Positions 7,347-15,733 of a stretch of 45,423 bases of DNA are shown in pieces. A program made the translations under genes and the position numbers. This DNA comes from Bin5 sp965218625 (GTDB lineage Bacteria > Chloroflexota > Anaerolineae > Caldilineales > Caldilineaceae). The stretch is from NCBI GenBank assembly GCA_965218625.1, contig CBDCLG010000001.1, positions 1-45,423 on the forward strand, given 5' to 3'. Position 1 is the first letter of the stretch. Each line of letters starts with the position of its first letter. Under the pieces are notes generated by a model. That model was not told the origin of the DNA and made no database searches. It saw only the letters and a list, made by a program, of their open reading frames with translations.

Positions 7347-9929
7347 ATGAGCGGGACGAGTCAGTTCACGGTTCCCATAATCGGAATGACCTGCATGGGC
7401 TGCGCGGCCGCGGTTGAGACGAGCAGCAGGAAGGCGGAAGCCGTGCAGGAGGCGTCGGTCAACCTTGCCAACGAGAGGCTGACCGTCGTTTACGACGCCG
7501 CGCTGGCGCAGGAGAACGAGGTGCTGGCCGATGTGCGTCAGCAGGTCAAGCGCGGCGGCTACAAGATCCCGACGCTGACGTTGACGCTGCCGATCACGGG
7601 CATGACCTGCACCAATTGCAGCAGTACCGTCGAGCGCGCGCTGCGAGAGACGGAGGGCGTCGTCTACGCCAGCGTGAACTTCGCGACTGAGAAGGCGCAC
7701 GTAGAGTATGTCAGCGGCGTGGGCGCGCGTGCGCCGATCGTCGAGGCGGTGCGTAAGGCCGGCTACGATGTGGTCGGGACCGACGCTACCCGTGCCGATA
7801 GAACTGAGCCCGACAGTTCGCAGGGGCCCGCCGATTCTTCGGCGCCGGCGCCCAATACGGAGACAGTTGAAGATGTGGAGGCTGCGGCGCGGGCCGCGGC
7901 GGTCCGGCACGAGTACATTCGGCTCGCGGTCGGGGCGGTCTTCTCACTGCCGCTGGTTGTGATCAGCATGGGGCGGGACTTCGGGCTGTTGGGCGCGTGG
8001 GCGCACGGCGGGTGGGTAAACTGGCTGCTGTTTGCGCTGGCGACGCCGGTGCAGTTCTACGTGGGATGGGACTATTTTGTCGGCGCGTTCAAGAGTTTAC
8101 GCATGCGCAGCGCCAATATGGACGTGCTGGTGGCGATGGGCACTTCGGCGGCGTATCTGTTCAGCGTGGCGGTTCTGATTGCGCAGAACGCCGGCAGCGA
8201 CGCGCTGGGAACGCACCTGTATTTCGAGACCGCGGCGGTTATCATCACGCTGATTGTGTTGGGCAAGCTGCTGGAGGCACGGGCCAAGGGCCAGACGAGC
8301 GCGGCGATCAAGGAGCTGATCGGCCTGCAGAGCCGCACGGCGCGAATTGTGCGCGACGGCGCGGAGCTCGACGTCCCGGTCGAGGAGGTAGAGGTCGGGG
8401 ACCTGGTGGTTGTGCGCCCGGGGGAGAAGATCCCGGTCGACGGCGTTGTCGCGTCGGGCGGCTCGGCGGTGGACGAGAGCATGCTTACGGGCGAGAGTCT
8501 GCCGGTCGAGAAGGCGATCGGCAGCGAGGTGTTCGGCGCGACGATCAACGGGCAAGGGCTGCTGGGGATCGAGGCGACGAAGGTGGGCCGCGAGACGGCG
8601 CTGGCGCAGATAATCAAGTTGGTCGAGGAGGCACAGGGGAGTAAGGCGCCGATCCAGCGGGTTGTTGACCGGGTGGCGGCCTACTTTGTACCGTCGATCA
8701 TTGTGTTGTCGATCGTTACATTTGCGGTATGGATGCTGACCGGCGCGGGCTTTGTTTCCGCGCTGCTGCGGCTGATTGCGGTGCTGGTGATCGCCTGTCC
8801 TTGCGCGATGGGGCTGGCGACGCCGACCTCGATCATGGTGGGGGTCGGCAAAGGCGCGCGCATGGGCATTTTGTTTCGGAACAGCGTGGCGCTGGAGCAG
8901 ACGCACAAGCTGACCGCAGTGCTGATGGACAAGACCGGCACCATTACCAGGGGGGAACCGGCGGTCACAGACCTGATCGTCAGCCCGGCCCTGCAGGCAA
9001 CCATTTCGGATGAATCCGCCAAGAGCTTGGCCGCGATCGCCGAGCCGGGCGAGCTTCTGCGGCTGGCCGCCTCGGCCGAGAAAGGTTCGGAGCATCCGCT
9101 TGGTGGGGCGATCGTACGCGCGGCCCAGGCCAATGGATTGAATCTGGCCGACCCGGCGGGGTTCGAGGCTATCACAGGACAAGGAATCACGGCCCTGGTG
9201 GAGGACCATCGCATCCTGCTCGGCAACCTGCGTCTGATGGAGCGCGAGGAAGTCGACCTGAACGGATTTGCGCCCGACCTTTCCAAGTTGCAGGCTGAAG
9301 CCAAATCGGCGATCTGGATGGCGGTCGACGGCCGGGCGGGCGCGCTGATAGCGGTGGCGGACACGGTGAAGGAGGGCTCGCGGGAGGCAGTAACGGCGAT
9401 GCGCAAAATGGGCCTGACAGTGGCGATGCTGACGGGCGACAATTGGACGACGGCCGACGCAATCGCACGCGAGGTCGGCATCAATCGCGTCCACGCCGAA
9501 CTGCTGCCCGGCCAAAAGCTGGAGCAGGTGAGCGCGATGCAGGAGGAGGGGTTGCGCGTCGCCATGCTGGGGGACGGCATAAACGATGCGCCGGCGCTGG
9601 CGCAGGCCGACGTCGGCATCGCGATCGGCGCCGGCGCCGACGTCGCCATGGAGGCGGCTGACATCACGCTGATTCGGGGCGATCTGCGCACGGTTCCCCA
9701 GGCGATCGCGCTCTCCCACGCTACGATCCGCAACATCAGGCAGAACCTGAGCTGGGCACTTGGCTACAACGTGGCCCTGATACCGATCGCAGCCGGGATC
9801 CTGGCGCCGTTTTCGTGGGCGCCCCCGTTTCTACAGCAACTGCACCCGATCCTGGCGGCCGCAGCGATGGCATTTTCCAGCATCAGCGTGGTAGCCAACG
9901 CGCTGCGGCTGCGGCGCTTCAAGCTCTAG
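7347..9929 (+). CDS. copA: Copper-translocating P1B-type ATPase
   Basis: Inner-membrane pump that exports Cu(I) (or Ag(I)) with ATP. The 860-residue protein has two N-terminal heavy-metal-associated domains with CxxC motifs at Cys16-Cys19 (GMTCMGC) and Cys88-Cys91 (GMTCTNC). These are followed by membrane helices, the actuator-domain TGES loop, the Cu(I) transport motif CPC at 484-486, the phosphorylation motif DKTGT with Asp528, an SEHPLG nucleotide-binding motif and the GDGINDAPAL hinge. The CPC plus the trailing helices argue for Cu+ rather than Zn/Cd. The ATG at 7347 is preferred over an upstream TTG at 7293. It leads a run with ccmF (6-bp gap), so it may feed copper to a cytochrome oxidase maturation pathway rather than act only in detoxification. 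The first metal-binding domain is somewhat divergent after its CxxC. Confidence 0.95.
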   Translation: MSGTSQFTVPIIGMTCMGCAAAVETSSRKAEAVQEASVNLANERLTVVYDAALAQENEVLADVRQQVKRGGYKIPTLTLTLPITGMTCTNCSSTVERALRETEGVVYASVNFATEKAHVEYVSGVGARAPIVEAVRKAGYDVVGTDATRADRTEPDSSQGPADSSAPAPNTETVEDVEAAARAAAVRHEYIRLAVGAVFSLPLVVISMGRDFGLLGAWAHGGWVNWLLFALATPVQFYVGWDYFVGAFKSLRMRSANMDVLVAMGTSAAYLFSVAVLIAQNAGSDALGTHLYFETAAVIITLIVLGKLLEARAKGQTSAAIKELIGLQSRTARIVRDGAELDVPVEEVEVGDLVVVRPGEKIPVDGVVASGGSAVDESMLTGESLPVEKAIGSEVFGATINGQGLLGIEATKVGRETALAQIIKLVEEAQGSKAPIQRVVDRVAAYFVPSIIVLSIVTFAVWMLTGAGFVSALLRLIAVLVIACPCAMGLATPTSIMVGVGKGARMGILFRNSVALEQTHKLTAVLMDKTGTITRGEPAVTDLIVSPALQATISDESAKSLAAIAEPGELLRLAASAEKGSEHPLGGAIVRAAQANGLNLADPAGFEAITGQGITALVEDHRILLGNLRLMEREEVDLNGFAPDLSKLQAEAKSAIWMAVDGRAGALIAVADTVKEGSREAVTAMRKMGLTVAMLTGDNWTTADAIAREVGINRVHAELLPGQKLEQVSAMQEEGLRVAMLGDGINDAPALAQADVGIAIGAGADVAMEAADITLIRGDLRTVPQAIALSHATIRNIRQNLSWALGYNVALIPIAAGILAPFSWAPPFLQQLHPILAAAAMAFSSISVVANALRLRRFKL

Positions 9930-9935
9930 CGCAAG

Positions 9936-12026
9936 ATGATATTTGATTTCGGCTACCTTGTGCTCGTGCTTGCCCTGCTGCTGTCGGCCTACGGGACGGT
10001 CGCAGGCTACTGCGGCGGCAGGTTCGGGCAGGAAGGATCGCTCGTACGGCGCGGCTTGCCGGGCGCCCAATCGCCGGCCTCAGGCGGTAACGCGACCGAT
10101 CTTTCCGTGCGTCTGACCGGCAGCAGTTTTCATGCAGTCTACGCGGTGACAGCGCTGGTTGGAGCGGCTGCGATCATTCTTTGGTACGGCCTCCTGAACG
10201 ACCAGTTTCAGATCGGCTATGTCTGGAACAGTTCCGAACGGAGCCTGCCGACATTCTACAAGTTTGCCGCCATCTGGGGCGGGCAAGCGGGCAGCCTCCT
10301 CTTCTGGACCCTTCTGCTGGGCCTTTTCGGCACGGCGACGGCCCTGACTTATCGCCGCTCGCAGCGCGCGCTGATGCCCTATGTCAACGCGACGCTGCTG
10401 GCCGCGCTGCTTTTCTTCCTCGTCCTGCTTGTCTTCAGCGCCAACCCCTTCGAACAGATCGGCGTTGTGCCGCCCGACGGGCGCGGGCTGAATCCACTGC
10501 TGCAGAACTACTGGATGGTGATTCATCCTGTCATGCTCTACCTGGGCTGGGTTGGACTGACTGTGCCGTTTGCGTTTGCTGTGGCCGCCTTGTTGAGCAA
10601 GCGGCTGGACCGCCGCTGGGTGCGAACAGTGCGGCGCTGGACGCTCATCCCCTGGATGTTCCTCTCGGCGGGCATCATCATGGGCAGCCAGTGGGCCTAT
10701 ATGGAGCTGGGATGGGGAGGGTACTGGGCGTGGGACCCGGTGGAGAACGCGAGCTTCCTGCCCTGGCTGACCGCGACCGCATTCCTCCACAGCGTCATCA
10801 TTCAGGAGCAGAGGGGCATCCTGAAGGTGTGGAACGTGACCCTGATCTGGCTGACGTTCACTCTTGTCGTCCTGGGCACCTTTACCACCCGCAGCGGAAT
10901 ACTCAGCAGCGTCCACAGCTTCGCCCAAAGCCCTGTCGGCCCCTACTTTCTCGTTTTCCTGTCGATAACAACGATCGGCTTTCTGCTGCTCCTCTTTCGG
11001 CGTCTGCCTTTTCTGCAAGGTGAGAATGAGATCGACTCGATTTCGAGCCGGGAAGGCGCATTTTTGGCCAATAACTGGCTCTTCGCCGGAATCACGTTCG
11101 TCATACTTTGGGGCACATTCTTCCCCATGTTCAGCGAGATTCTGACGGGAGCTCGCATTTCGGTGGCCGCCCCCTGGTTCAATCGCGTGGCCGGCCCGCT
11201 CTTTCTCCTGCTCTTCGTTCTGATGGGAGTCGGCCCTCTGCTGGGCTGGCGGCGAACGGGCGCGTCGGCGCTGCGGCGGCAGTTCACATGGCCGTTGCTG
11301 GCCGGGCTCGTCTCCGTTCCCTTCTTCCTCATCACCAGCCGCAATCCGTTTCCTGTGGCGGGTTTGAGCGTCTGCGTCTTTGTTGCCGCGACAATCGTCC
11401 AGGAGTTTGTGCGCGGCGCGAGCGCACGACAACGCTCCCGGGGTGAGCCGCCGCACGCCGCGCTTTGGGGCCTGTTGCGCCGCAACGGCCGCCGCTACGG
11501 CGGGTACGTCGTCCACTTTGGCATCGTTCTGATAGGCGTCGCCATCATCGGAAACGAGTTCTACCAGTCGACGACGCACGTCACGCTCGCGGCCGGAAAG
11601 TCGGTCGAGCTGGCGGGCTACACGCTGACCTACACCGACCTCGAATCGCGGCGGTCGAGCAATCACACCGAAATCCGGGCAAACCTGCTCGTTGCGGATT
11701 CATCGTCGGGCCGCGCCCTGGCAACGATCCAGCCGCGCCGCAACATTTACGACAAAGCGCCGGACCAGCCCACGAGCGAGGTAGGGCTGCGCATGACGCC
11801 GGCCGAAGACGTCTACGTGATCCTGAACGGCTGGCAAGGGGACGGCAGCAGCGCTACCTTCACGATCTACATCAATCCACTAACGATGTGGATGTGGATC
11901 GGGGGTCTCCTGGTCGTCATTGGGACCGTCGTCTGCGTCTGGCCGCACCCGCAGCCGGTGCGTTCGGCCCAGGCGGTTTCCTCCGTCTTCTCCGACCGCG
12001 CCAGCCCCCGCCAGGTACCTGCTTGA
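9936..12026 (+). CDS. ccmF: Cytochrome c haem lyase subunit CcmF
   Basis: Multi-pass membrane protein of 696 residues from the System I (Ccm) cytochrome c maturation pathway. It joins haem delivered by CcmE to the CxxCH motif of apocytochromes outside the membrane. Seen: the tryptophan-rich WWD segment WGGYWAWDP at 260-268, followed by VENASFLPWL; His197 in MVIHPVMLYLGW and His327 in SSVHSFAQSP, at the places expected for axial haem ligands; many hydrophobic helices; and a C-terminal periplasmic domain before a last helix. The length is near the usual 640-680. It starts 6 bp after copA and is followed 30 bp later by a ccmI-like gene. The other ccm genes (A-E, G, H) are not in the window. Confidence 0.94.
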   Translation: MIFDFGYLVLVLALLLSAYGTVAGYCGGRFGQEGSLVRRGLPGAQSPASGGNATDLSVRLTGSSFHAVYAVTALVGAAAIILWYGLLNDQFQIGYVWNSSERSLPTFYKFAAIWGGQAGSLLFWTLLLGLFGTATALTYRRSQRALMPYVNATLLAALLFFLVLLVFSANPFEQIGVVPPDGRGLNPLLQNYWMVIHPVMLYLGWVGLTVPFAFAVAALLSKRLDRRWVRTVRRWTLIPWMFLSAGIIMGSQWAYMELGWGGYWAWDPVENASFLPWLTATAFLHSVIIQEQRGILKVWNVTLIWLTFTLVVLGTFTTRSGILSSVHSFAQSPVGPYFLVFLSITTIGFLLLLFRRLPFLQGENEIDSISSREGAFLANNWLFAGITFVILWGTFFPMFSEILTGARISVAAPWFNRVAGPLFLLLFVLMGVGPLLGWRRTGASALRRQFTWPLLAGLVSVPFFLITSRNPFPVAGLSVCVFVAATIVQEFVRGASARQRSRGEPPHAALWGLLRRNGRRYGGYVVHFGIVLIGVAIIGNEFYQSTTHVTLAAGKSVELAGYTLTYTDLESRRSSNHTEIRANLLVADSSSGRALATIQPRRNIYDKAPDQPTSEVGLRMTPAEDVYVILNGWQGDGSSATFTIYINPLTMWMWIGGLLVVIGTVVCVWPHPQPVRSAQAVSSVFSDRASPRQVPA

Positions 12027-12056
12027 AGGCCCCAGCGACGATAGAGACCAGACCGC

Positions 12057-12437
12057 ATGTGGGTATTGCTCCTCTTCATCAGCGTTGTCTCAGCCTCTGC
12101 CATCGGCTATGTCATCTGGCCTCTGTTCCGCCGTCCTTCGGACCAGGCCCCGGCGGTCGCTGAGGAGCTGGCCGAACTGATGACGCGCAAAGACGCGGCC
12201 TTGCAGGCGGTCCGCGAGCTGGCGTTCGATCACAGTGTCGGCAAAATTGAAGATGCCGATTTCGAACGGTTCAACCGGCACCTGCGAGGTCGTGCCATGG
12301 CGCTGATTCGCCAGATCGACGAATACGCGCCGCAGACAGTCCAACTTGAAGAGACGCTGGAAGAGGAGATCGCCGCCCGCCGGCGCGTGGAGGAGAGGCC
12401 TGGCGATGAAGGCCGCGATCGTTTACGCGCAGAATAG
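12057..12437 (+). CDS. Small membrane protein resembling the N-terminal part of CcmI
   Basis: A 126-residue protein with one N-terminal helix (about residues 3-24, MWVLLLFISVVSASAIGYV) followed by a charged coiled-coil-like region. The segment RKDAALQAVRELAFDHSVGK with the following DADFERFNRHL resembles the N-terminal module of CcmI, the apocytochrome chaperone that works with CcmF and CcmH. The TPR domain of full-length CcmI is absent. The position directly after ccmF supports a role in cytochrome c maturation. It could instead be an unrelated small Ccm accessory protein, so no symbol is given. Its 3' end overlaps the next gene by 32 bp. Confidence 0.7.
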   Translation: MWVLLLFISVVSASAIGYVIWPLFRRPSDQAPAVAEELAELMTRKDAALQAVRELAFDHSVGKIEDADFERFNRHLRGRAMALIRQIDEYAPQTVQLEETLEEEIAARRRVEERPGDEGRDRLRAE

Positions 12438-13443
12438 AATTCGGATCGCCGATGTTCCGCGCCCGCGCGCGGGCGACGGCGAACTGGTCGTGAGAGTGCG
12501 GGCGTCGGGGATATGCGCAACCGACGTCAAGATCCTGGGCGGAATCGGCGCGCCGGCCGAGCTGCCGGCGATCCTGGGCCACGAAGTCGCCGGTACGATT
12601 TCAGAACTCGGACCCGGCGCGCAAGCGGCCGGCCTGCATGAAGGCCAGCGCGTGGCCGTTTATCCGGTTGCGGCCTGCGGCCACTGCGTCTACTGCCGGC
12701 AGGGGCGCAACAGCCTCTGTCTCCACGAACATGGGCTGGGTCACGGCGACGACGGTGGATTTGCCGAGTATGTTCGCATTCCGGCTGAAATCGTGCGCCT
12801 GGGAGGCGTTCTGGACATCGCCGACATGCCTTTCGACCTGGCGGCGATGATCGAACCGACCTCCTGCTGTATTGCGGCCGCGGACCAGTGCAGGACGCGC
12901 GCGGGAGATACCGTCGCCGTCATCGGCGTCGGACCGCTCGGTCTCCTGCATACGATCGTATCGAAGGCGCTGGGCGCGCAGGTCATCTGTGTGGACCTGA
13001 ACGACGAGCGCCTGGCTACCGCGCGAAAGCTGGGCGCGACCCTGGCCATCAATCCCGAGCGCGAAGATACTGAAGCTATCGTCCGCGAGCGCACGGGACA
13101 GGGCGCGGACGTGGTGATCGCGGCGGTCGGCGTCCCGTGCGTCATCGAAAGCTACCTGTCGCTCGTGCGCAACGGGGGGATATTCAACATCTTCGGCGGC
13201 ACCCCGCGCGGTGAAATGATCGCGGTCGACCCGCGTTGGATCCACTACGGTGAGATCGTTCTGACCGGCACCTTCGCCTCTTCCGTGGAACAGTTCCGCC
13301 GTGCGTTTCACTTTGTACGCAAGCACGCCGAAGAAATCGAGGCTGTCATCTCCACACGCTGCGGACTCGAGGACATTTTGAATGCAGTGCGGCGTGTGCA
13401 GAGCGGGGAAGGCACAAAATCGGTCCTGCTCTTTCCGGGCTGA
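12406..13443 (+). CDS. Zinc-dependent alcohol dehydrogenase (MDR family)
   Basis: Medium-chain dehydrogenase/reductase of 345 residues, probably NAD(P)-dependent. Seen: catalytic zinc ligands Cys37 (GICATD) and His59-Glu60 (GHEVAG); the four structural-zinc cysteines at 91, 94, 97 and 105; and a Rossmann domain with VIGVGPLGLLH near 180. The architecture is that of the threonine/sorbitol/galactitol dehydrogenase group, but the polyol or alcohol cannot be assigned. The start at 12406 is supported by GGAGAGG about six bases upstream. It overlaps the end of the ccmI-like gene by 32 bp, so the two are probably co-transcribed, although a functional link to cytochrome maturation is not obvious. The metallo-beta-lactamase-fold gene follows after 33 bp. 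Confidence 0.9.
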   Translation: MKAAIVYAQNRIRIADVPRPRAGDGELVVRVRASGICATDVKILGGIGAPAELPAILGHEVAGTISELGPGAQAAGLHEGQRVAVYPVAACGHCVYCRQGRNSLCLHEHGLGHGDDGGFAEYVRIPAEIVRLGGVLDIADMPFDLAAMIEPTSCCIAAADQCRTRAGDTVAVIGVGPLGLLHTIVSKALGAQVICVDLNDERLATARKLGATLAINPEREDTEAIVRERTGQGADVVIAAVGVPCVIESYLSLVRNGGIFNIFGGTPRGEMIAVDPRWIHYGEIVLTGTFASSVEQFRRAFHFVRKHAEEIEAVISTRCGLEDILNAVRRVQSGEGTKSVLLFPG

Positions 13444-13476
13444 AACCGGGGTCGCCGTTCAGACGAGAGGAACCAA

Positions 13477-14206
13477 ATGAGAATCAAGTGGTACGCCCAC
13501 GCCTGTTTGCGCATCGAAGGCGGCGGCGTCAGCATCATCACCGATCCATACACGCCGCACAAGTCCGGCTTCGCGCCGGTCGACGAGACCGCTGATATTG
13601 TTGTACGCAGCTCCGATGACGACTCTGCCCACGCGAACGCCGCCATGATTCCCGGAAATCCCGAGATCGTTACCGCCACCCACATTCTGAATCCAGGCGC
13701 CAAGTCTGCGCCCGGTGACAAGAATGCTCCGGGACAGGGAGGCGACCCGTCGCACGTGACAAGGGCGGGCATTCGTTTCAGCGCAGTTCCCGCGTTGGAG
13801 TCGATGCGGGTCAAACTGCAGCCGCGTGACAACGCCATGTACTGCTTTGTCGTCGACGGGGTCCGCCTGGTTCACTTCGGTGACGTGGGGCAACCGGCTG
13901 GAACGCTGGCAGCTGGAGGAGATGGGCGGCGTAGATGTCGCGATCGTCCCAACGGGCGGCCCGCCGACGATCGAGCTCGATGACCTGCAGGAGGCGCTGG
14001 ATTTTCTCTGTCCCGCCGTCACCATCCCCATGCACCACGACCTGCCCGGATGCAAGTTCCCCAGGATGGCGGACGTGCGCGAGTTTACGCGCCGCTATCC
14101 ACCGTCTCGCGTCGTTTGGACGGAGATGCCGGAAGTCGAACTGACCAGGGAGAATCTACCGGCGGAGCCTGAAGTCTGGGTATTGCAGGCAACTTCGGCG
14201 GGCTGA
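13477..14206 (+). pseudogene. MBL-fold hydrolase-like gene, interrupted by a single-base frameshift
   Basis: The N-terminal part reads in one frame from an ATG at 13477 (AGAGGA five bases upstream), starting MRIKWYAHACLRIE and matching the UlaG-like metallo-beta-lactamase superfamily. At a GGGG run (13887-13890) the similarity moves to the +1 frame, where GNRLERWQLEEMGGVDVAIV and the C-terminal IPMHHDLPG continue to a stop at 14206. Removing one G would restore a 242-residue protein, the usual size for the family. Either the gene is newly inactivated or the extra G is an assembly or sequencing error. The usual HxHxDH motif is replaced by residues 46-52 (S-D-D-D-S-A-H), so only the last histidine is kept. 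The original protein may therefore bind metal differently or not at all. It ends the copA-ccmF-ccmI-ADH run. Confidence 0.75.
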
Positions 14207-14326
14207 GCCCTGCCAGAGCAGAAACCTCTATTGCCCCTTCGCAATCGACCGGCTGGCCATTCCAGGACCGTGCCGGCGGGAGCAGTCAATACACTGTGGC
14301 GGACCTGAATTCGACCCATCAGCGCA

Positions 14327-15223
14327 TCACTGCCGCGGCTTCCTGGCCCGGATGCTGCTGCTCGTGAAGCGCCGAATCAGTTCTGCCAGGACGGCATCCG
14401 GCAGTTTGCTCAACGAAGGGGGGAGATCGCCGAGAAAATCGCTGCTGCTGTAGCGGTGCTCGAAGGTGATCGCAATCTCCTCGAATCCTGCCGCCTCCAG
14501 CAGTCGCGTGAGCTCGCCGGCGCTGAGAGCCCCGGCGATGCAGCCGGCCCAGCTGAGCCCGGCGCGAATTTCGTCCTCGCTCACCGGCAGGTCGTCCAGT
14601 TCGCCGTCGACCACGATATCGGATATGGCGAGCCGCCCGCCCGGCCGGAGCACACGAAAGGCTTCGCGCAGGGCGCGGCCCTTGTCCGGCGTCAGGTTGA
14701 CGACACAGTTGGAGATGATGACATCAACCGTGTCATCTTCCAGGGGCAGGTCTTCCAGGTCGCCCTTGCGGAACTCGACGTTGGCCGCTCCGATCCTGGC
14801 TGCATTGCGCCGCGCCAGCTCCAGCATCCTGTCGGTCATGTCGACACCGTAGACGAAGCCGGCATCGCCCACTTGCCGGGAGGCAAGCAGGACATCGAGG
14901 CCCCCGCCCGAGCCGAGATCGAGCACGACCTCGCCCGGCTGCAGTGAAGCGATGACATGCGGATTGCCGCAACCGCGGCTGCTGTTGACGGCGGCCGCCG
15001 GCAGTTCACTCAAGTCCTCTTCCAGGTAGAGATCGCTGCCGCAGCAGTCCGACTGCGTTGAACCGTCCAACTGCAGCTCGGCGACTTCGCCATAGTAAGA
15101 CGTCACATCCGCCCGAATGGCATTTGGCTCGTCGCGCGGGGTCCGCACGGTGCCGCTCAAGCTGCAGCAGGCGTCCTCCTGCTTCCGGCCCGTCTGCTCC
15201 AATTGCAGTAGTTGATCTGACAT
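14327..15223 (-). CDS. arsM: Arsenite S-adenosylmethionine methyltransferase
   Basis: Cytosolic enzyme that methylates As(III) with S-adenosylmethionine, 298 residues. Seen: SAM-binding motif I LDLGSGGGLD at 101-110; the conserved cysteines expected for arsenic binding, Cys60/Cys61 (SDCCGS), Cys173 (SNCVVNLTPDK) and Cys228 (WAGCIAGAL); and the SxGCGNP-like segment at 82-88. Together these separate ArsM from other UbiE-like methyltransferases. The start at 15223 has GGAG nine bases upstream; the frame is open further back but without family similarity. No arsR, arsB or acr3 gene is adjacent, which is unusual for an arsenic locus. It is convergent with the frameshifted MBL-fold gene. Confidence 0.92.
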   Translation of the reverse strand: MSDQLLQLEQTGRKQEDACCSLSGTVRTPRDEPNAIRADVTSYYGEVAELQLDGSTQSDCCGSDLYLEEDLSELPAAAVNSSRGCGNPHVIASLQPGEVVLDLGSGGGLDVLLASRQVGDAGFVYGVDMTDRMLELARRNAARIGAANVEFRKGDLEDLPLEDDTVDVIISNCVVNLTPDKGRALREAFRVLRPGGRLAISDIVVDGELDDLPVSEDEIRAGLSWAGCIAGALSAGELTRLLEAAGFEEIAITFEHRYSSSDFLGDLPPSLSKLPDAVLAELIRRFTSSSIRARKPRQ

Positions 15224-15554
15224 TCGGTCTTGCTCCAATTCATTGGCCGTAGAAAGCTGACCGGGTGACTCGCAGTTGTGCCCGTGAAAGGGACTGGCGA
15301 ACGGTCCGTAGGCGCAATCTCCCCTGGGCATCTCGTCTTGAGGACCGGGTCACGCGGCGTGCACGAGGGAGTTTAGCACCGCAGGCCCCTGAGTGGGAAA
15401 TCCTCCGGGCAGGCCGTTGCCTACCATTCGCGAATCCGATGGACGAAGGAGATGGGAGCTATGGGGCCACCGTTTGTAACATGCTGGGCATTCTGAGAGA
15501 CTTCGTCCGCCGAAAGAAAACGGCGGTAGAAAGTAAGTGAAATAATGACAGTCC
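15224..15554. other. Intergenic region upstream of arsM
   Basis: A gap of about 330 bp between divergent arsM and the mobile repeat. A short open frame on the plus strand ends at 15540, and a small CCGCCG/CGGCGG hairpin lies near 15510. Neither resembles a known gene or regulator, and no ArsR-type operator is recognisable. Confidence 0.4.
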
Positions 15555-15702
15555 CAGGGCAATCGCATCTAAATCTGGGCGCCAAATAACCCACAGAGGG
15601 CACCCACAAGGGGTGCCCCTACGAATTGTCATTCGTTTTCGGAGTTGGGCTCGAATCAGGTAGAGTCGCGTGGTCTTGACCCAATTGGATGCAATCGCCC
15701 TG
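15555..15702. mobile_element. MITE-like element, copy 1 (148 bp, internally deleted)
   Basis: Non-coding element with inverted ends. The left end is CAGGGCAATCGCATCTAAAT; the right end read inward on the other strand is CAGGGCGATTGCATCCAATT, 16 of 20 bases identical. The same sequence, about 86 bp longer in the middle, is found at 43854-44087. Flanks show a worn candidate target duplication offset by one base: TGACAGTC (15546-15553) against TGACAATC (15704-15711). A perfect 8-bp palindrome lies inside (15598-15618). It ends about 45 bp before the xseA start, so it may affect that gene's promoter. The CAGGG ends and 8-10 bp duplication fit my recollection of ISAs1-family elements; the transposase itself is not in the window. 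Confidence 0.8.
15598..15618. repeat. Perfect palindrome inside mobile repeat copy 1
   Basis: GGGCACCC (15598-15605) and GGGTGCCC (15611-15618) form an 8-bp perfect stem with loop ACAAG. The equivalent in copy 2 (43898-43918) keeps the loop but carries one mismatch and one G-U pair. It resembles a REP-type hairpin riding inside the larger element. Confidence 0.8.
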
Positions 15703-15733
15703 CTGACAATCTCGGAGGATGGCGGCTCGGCCG

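Noticed and set aside
8097..9719. 540-codon minus-strand frame inside copA
   Set aside because: A shadow of the ATPase gene; rich in Arg, Gln, His and Asp with no domain similarity.
10080..11666. 528-codon minus-strand frame inside ccmF
   Set aside because: Charged, repetitive composition typical of an antisense shadow; ccmF on the plus strand is well supported.
15265..15540. 91-codon plus-strand frame upstream of mobile repeat copy 1
   Set aside because: Arg-rich start, no ribosome binding site at the first ATG and no similarity; probably chance.
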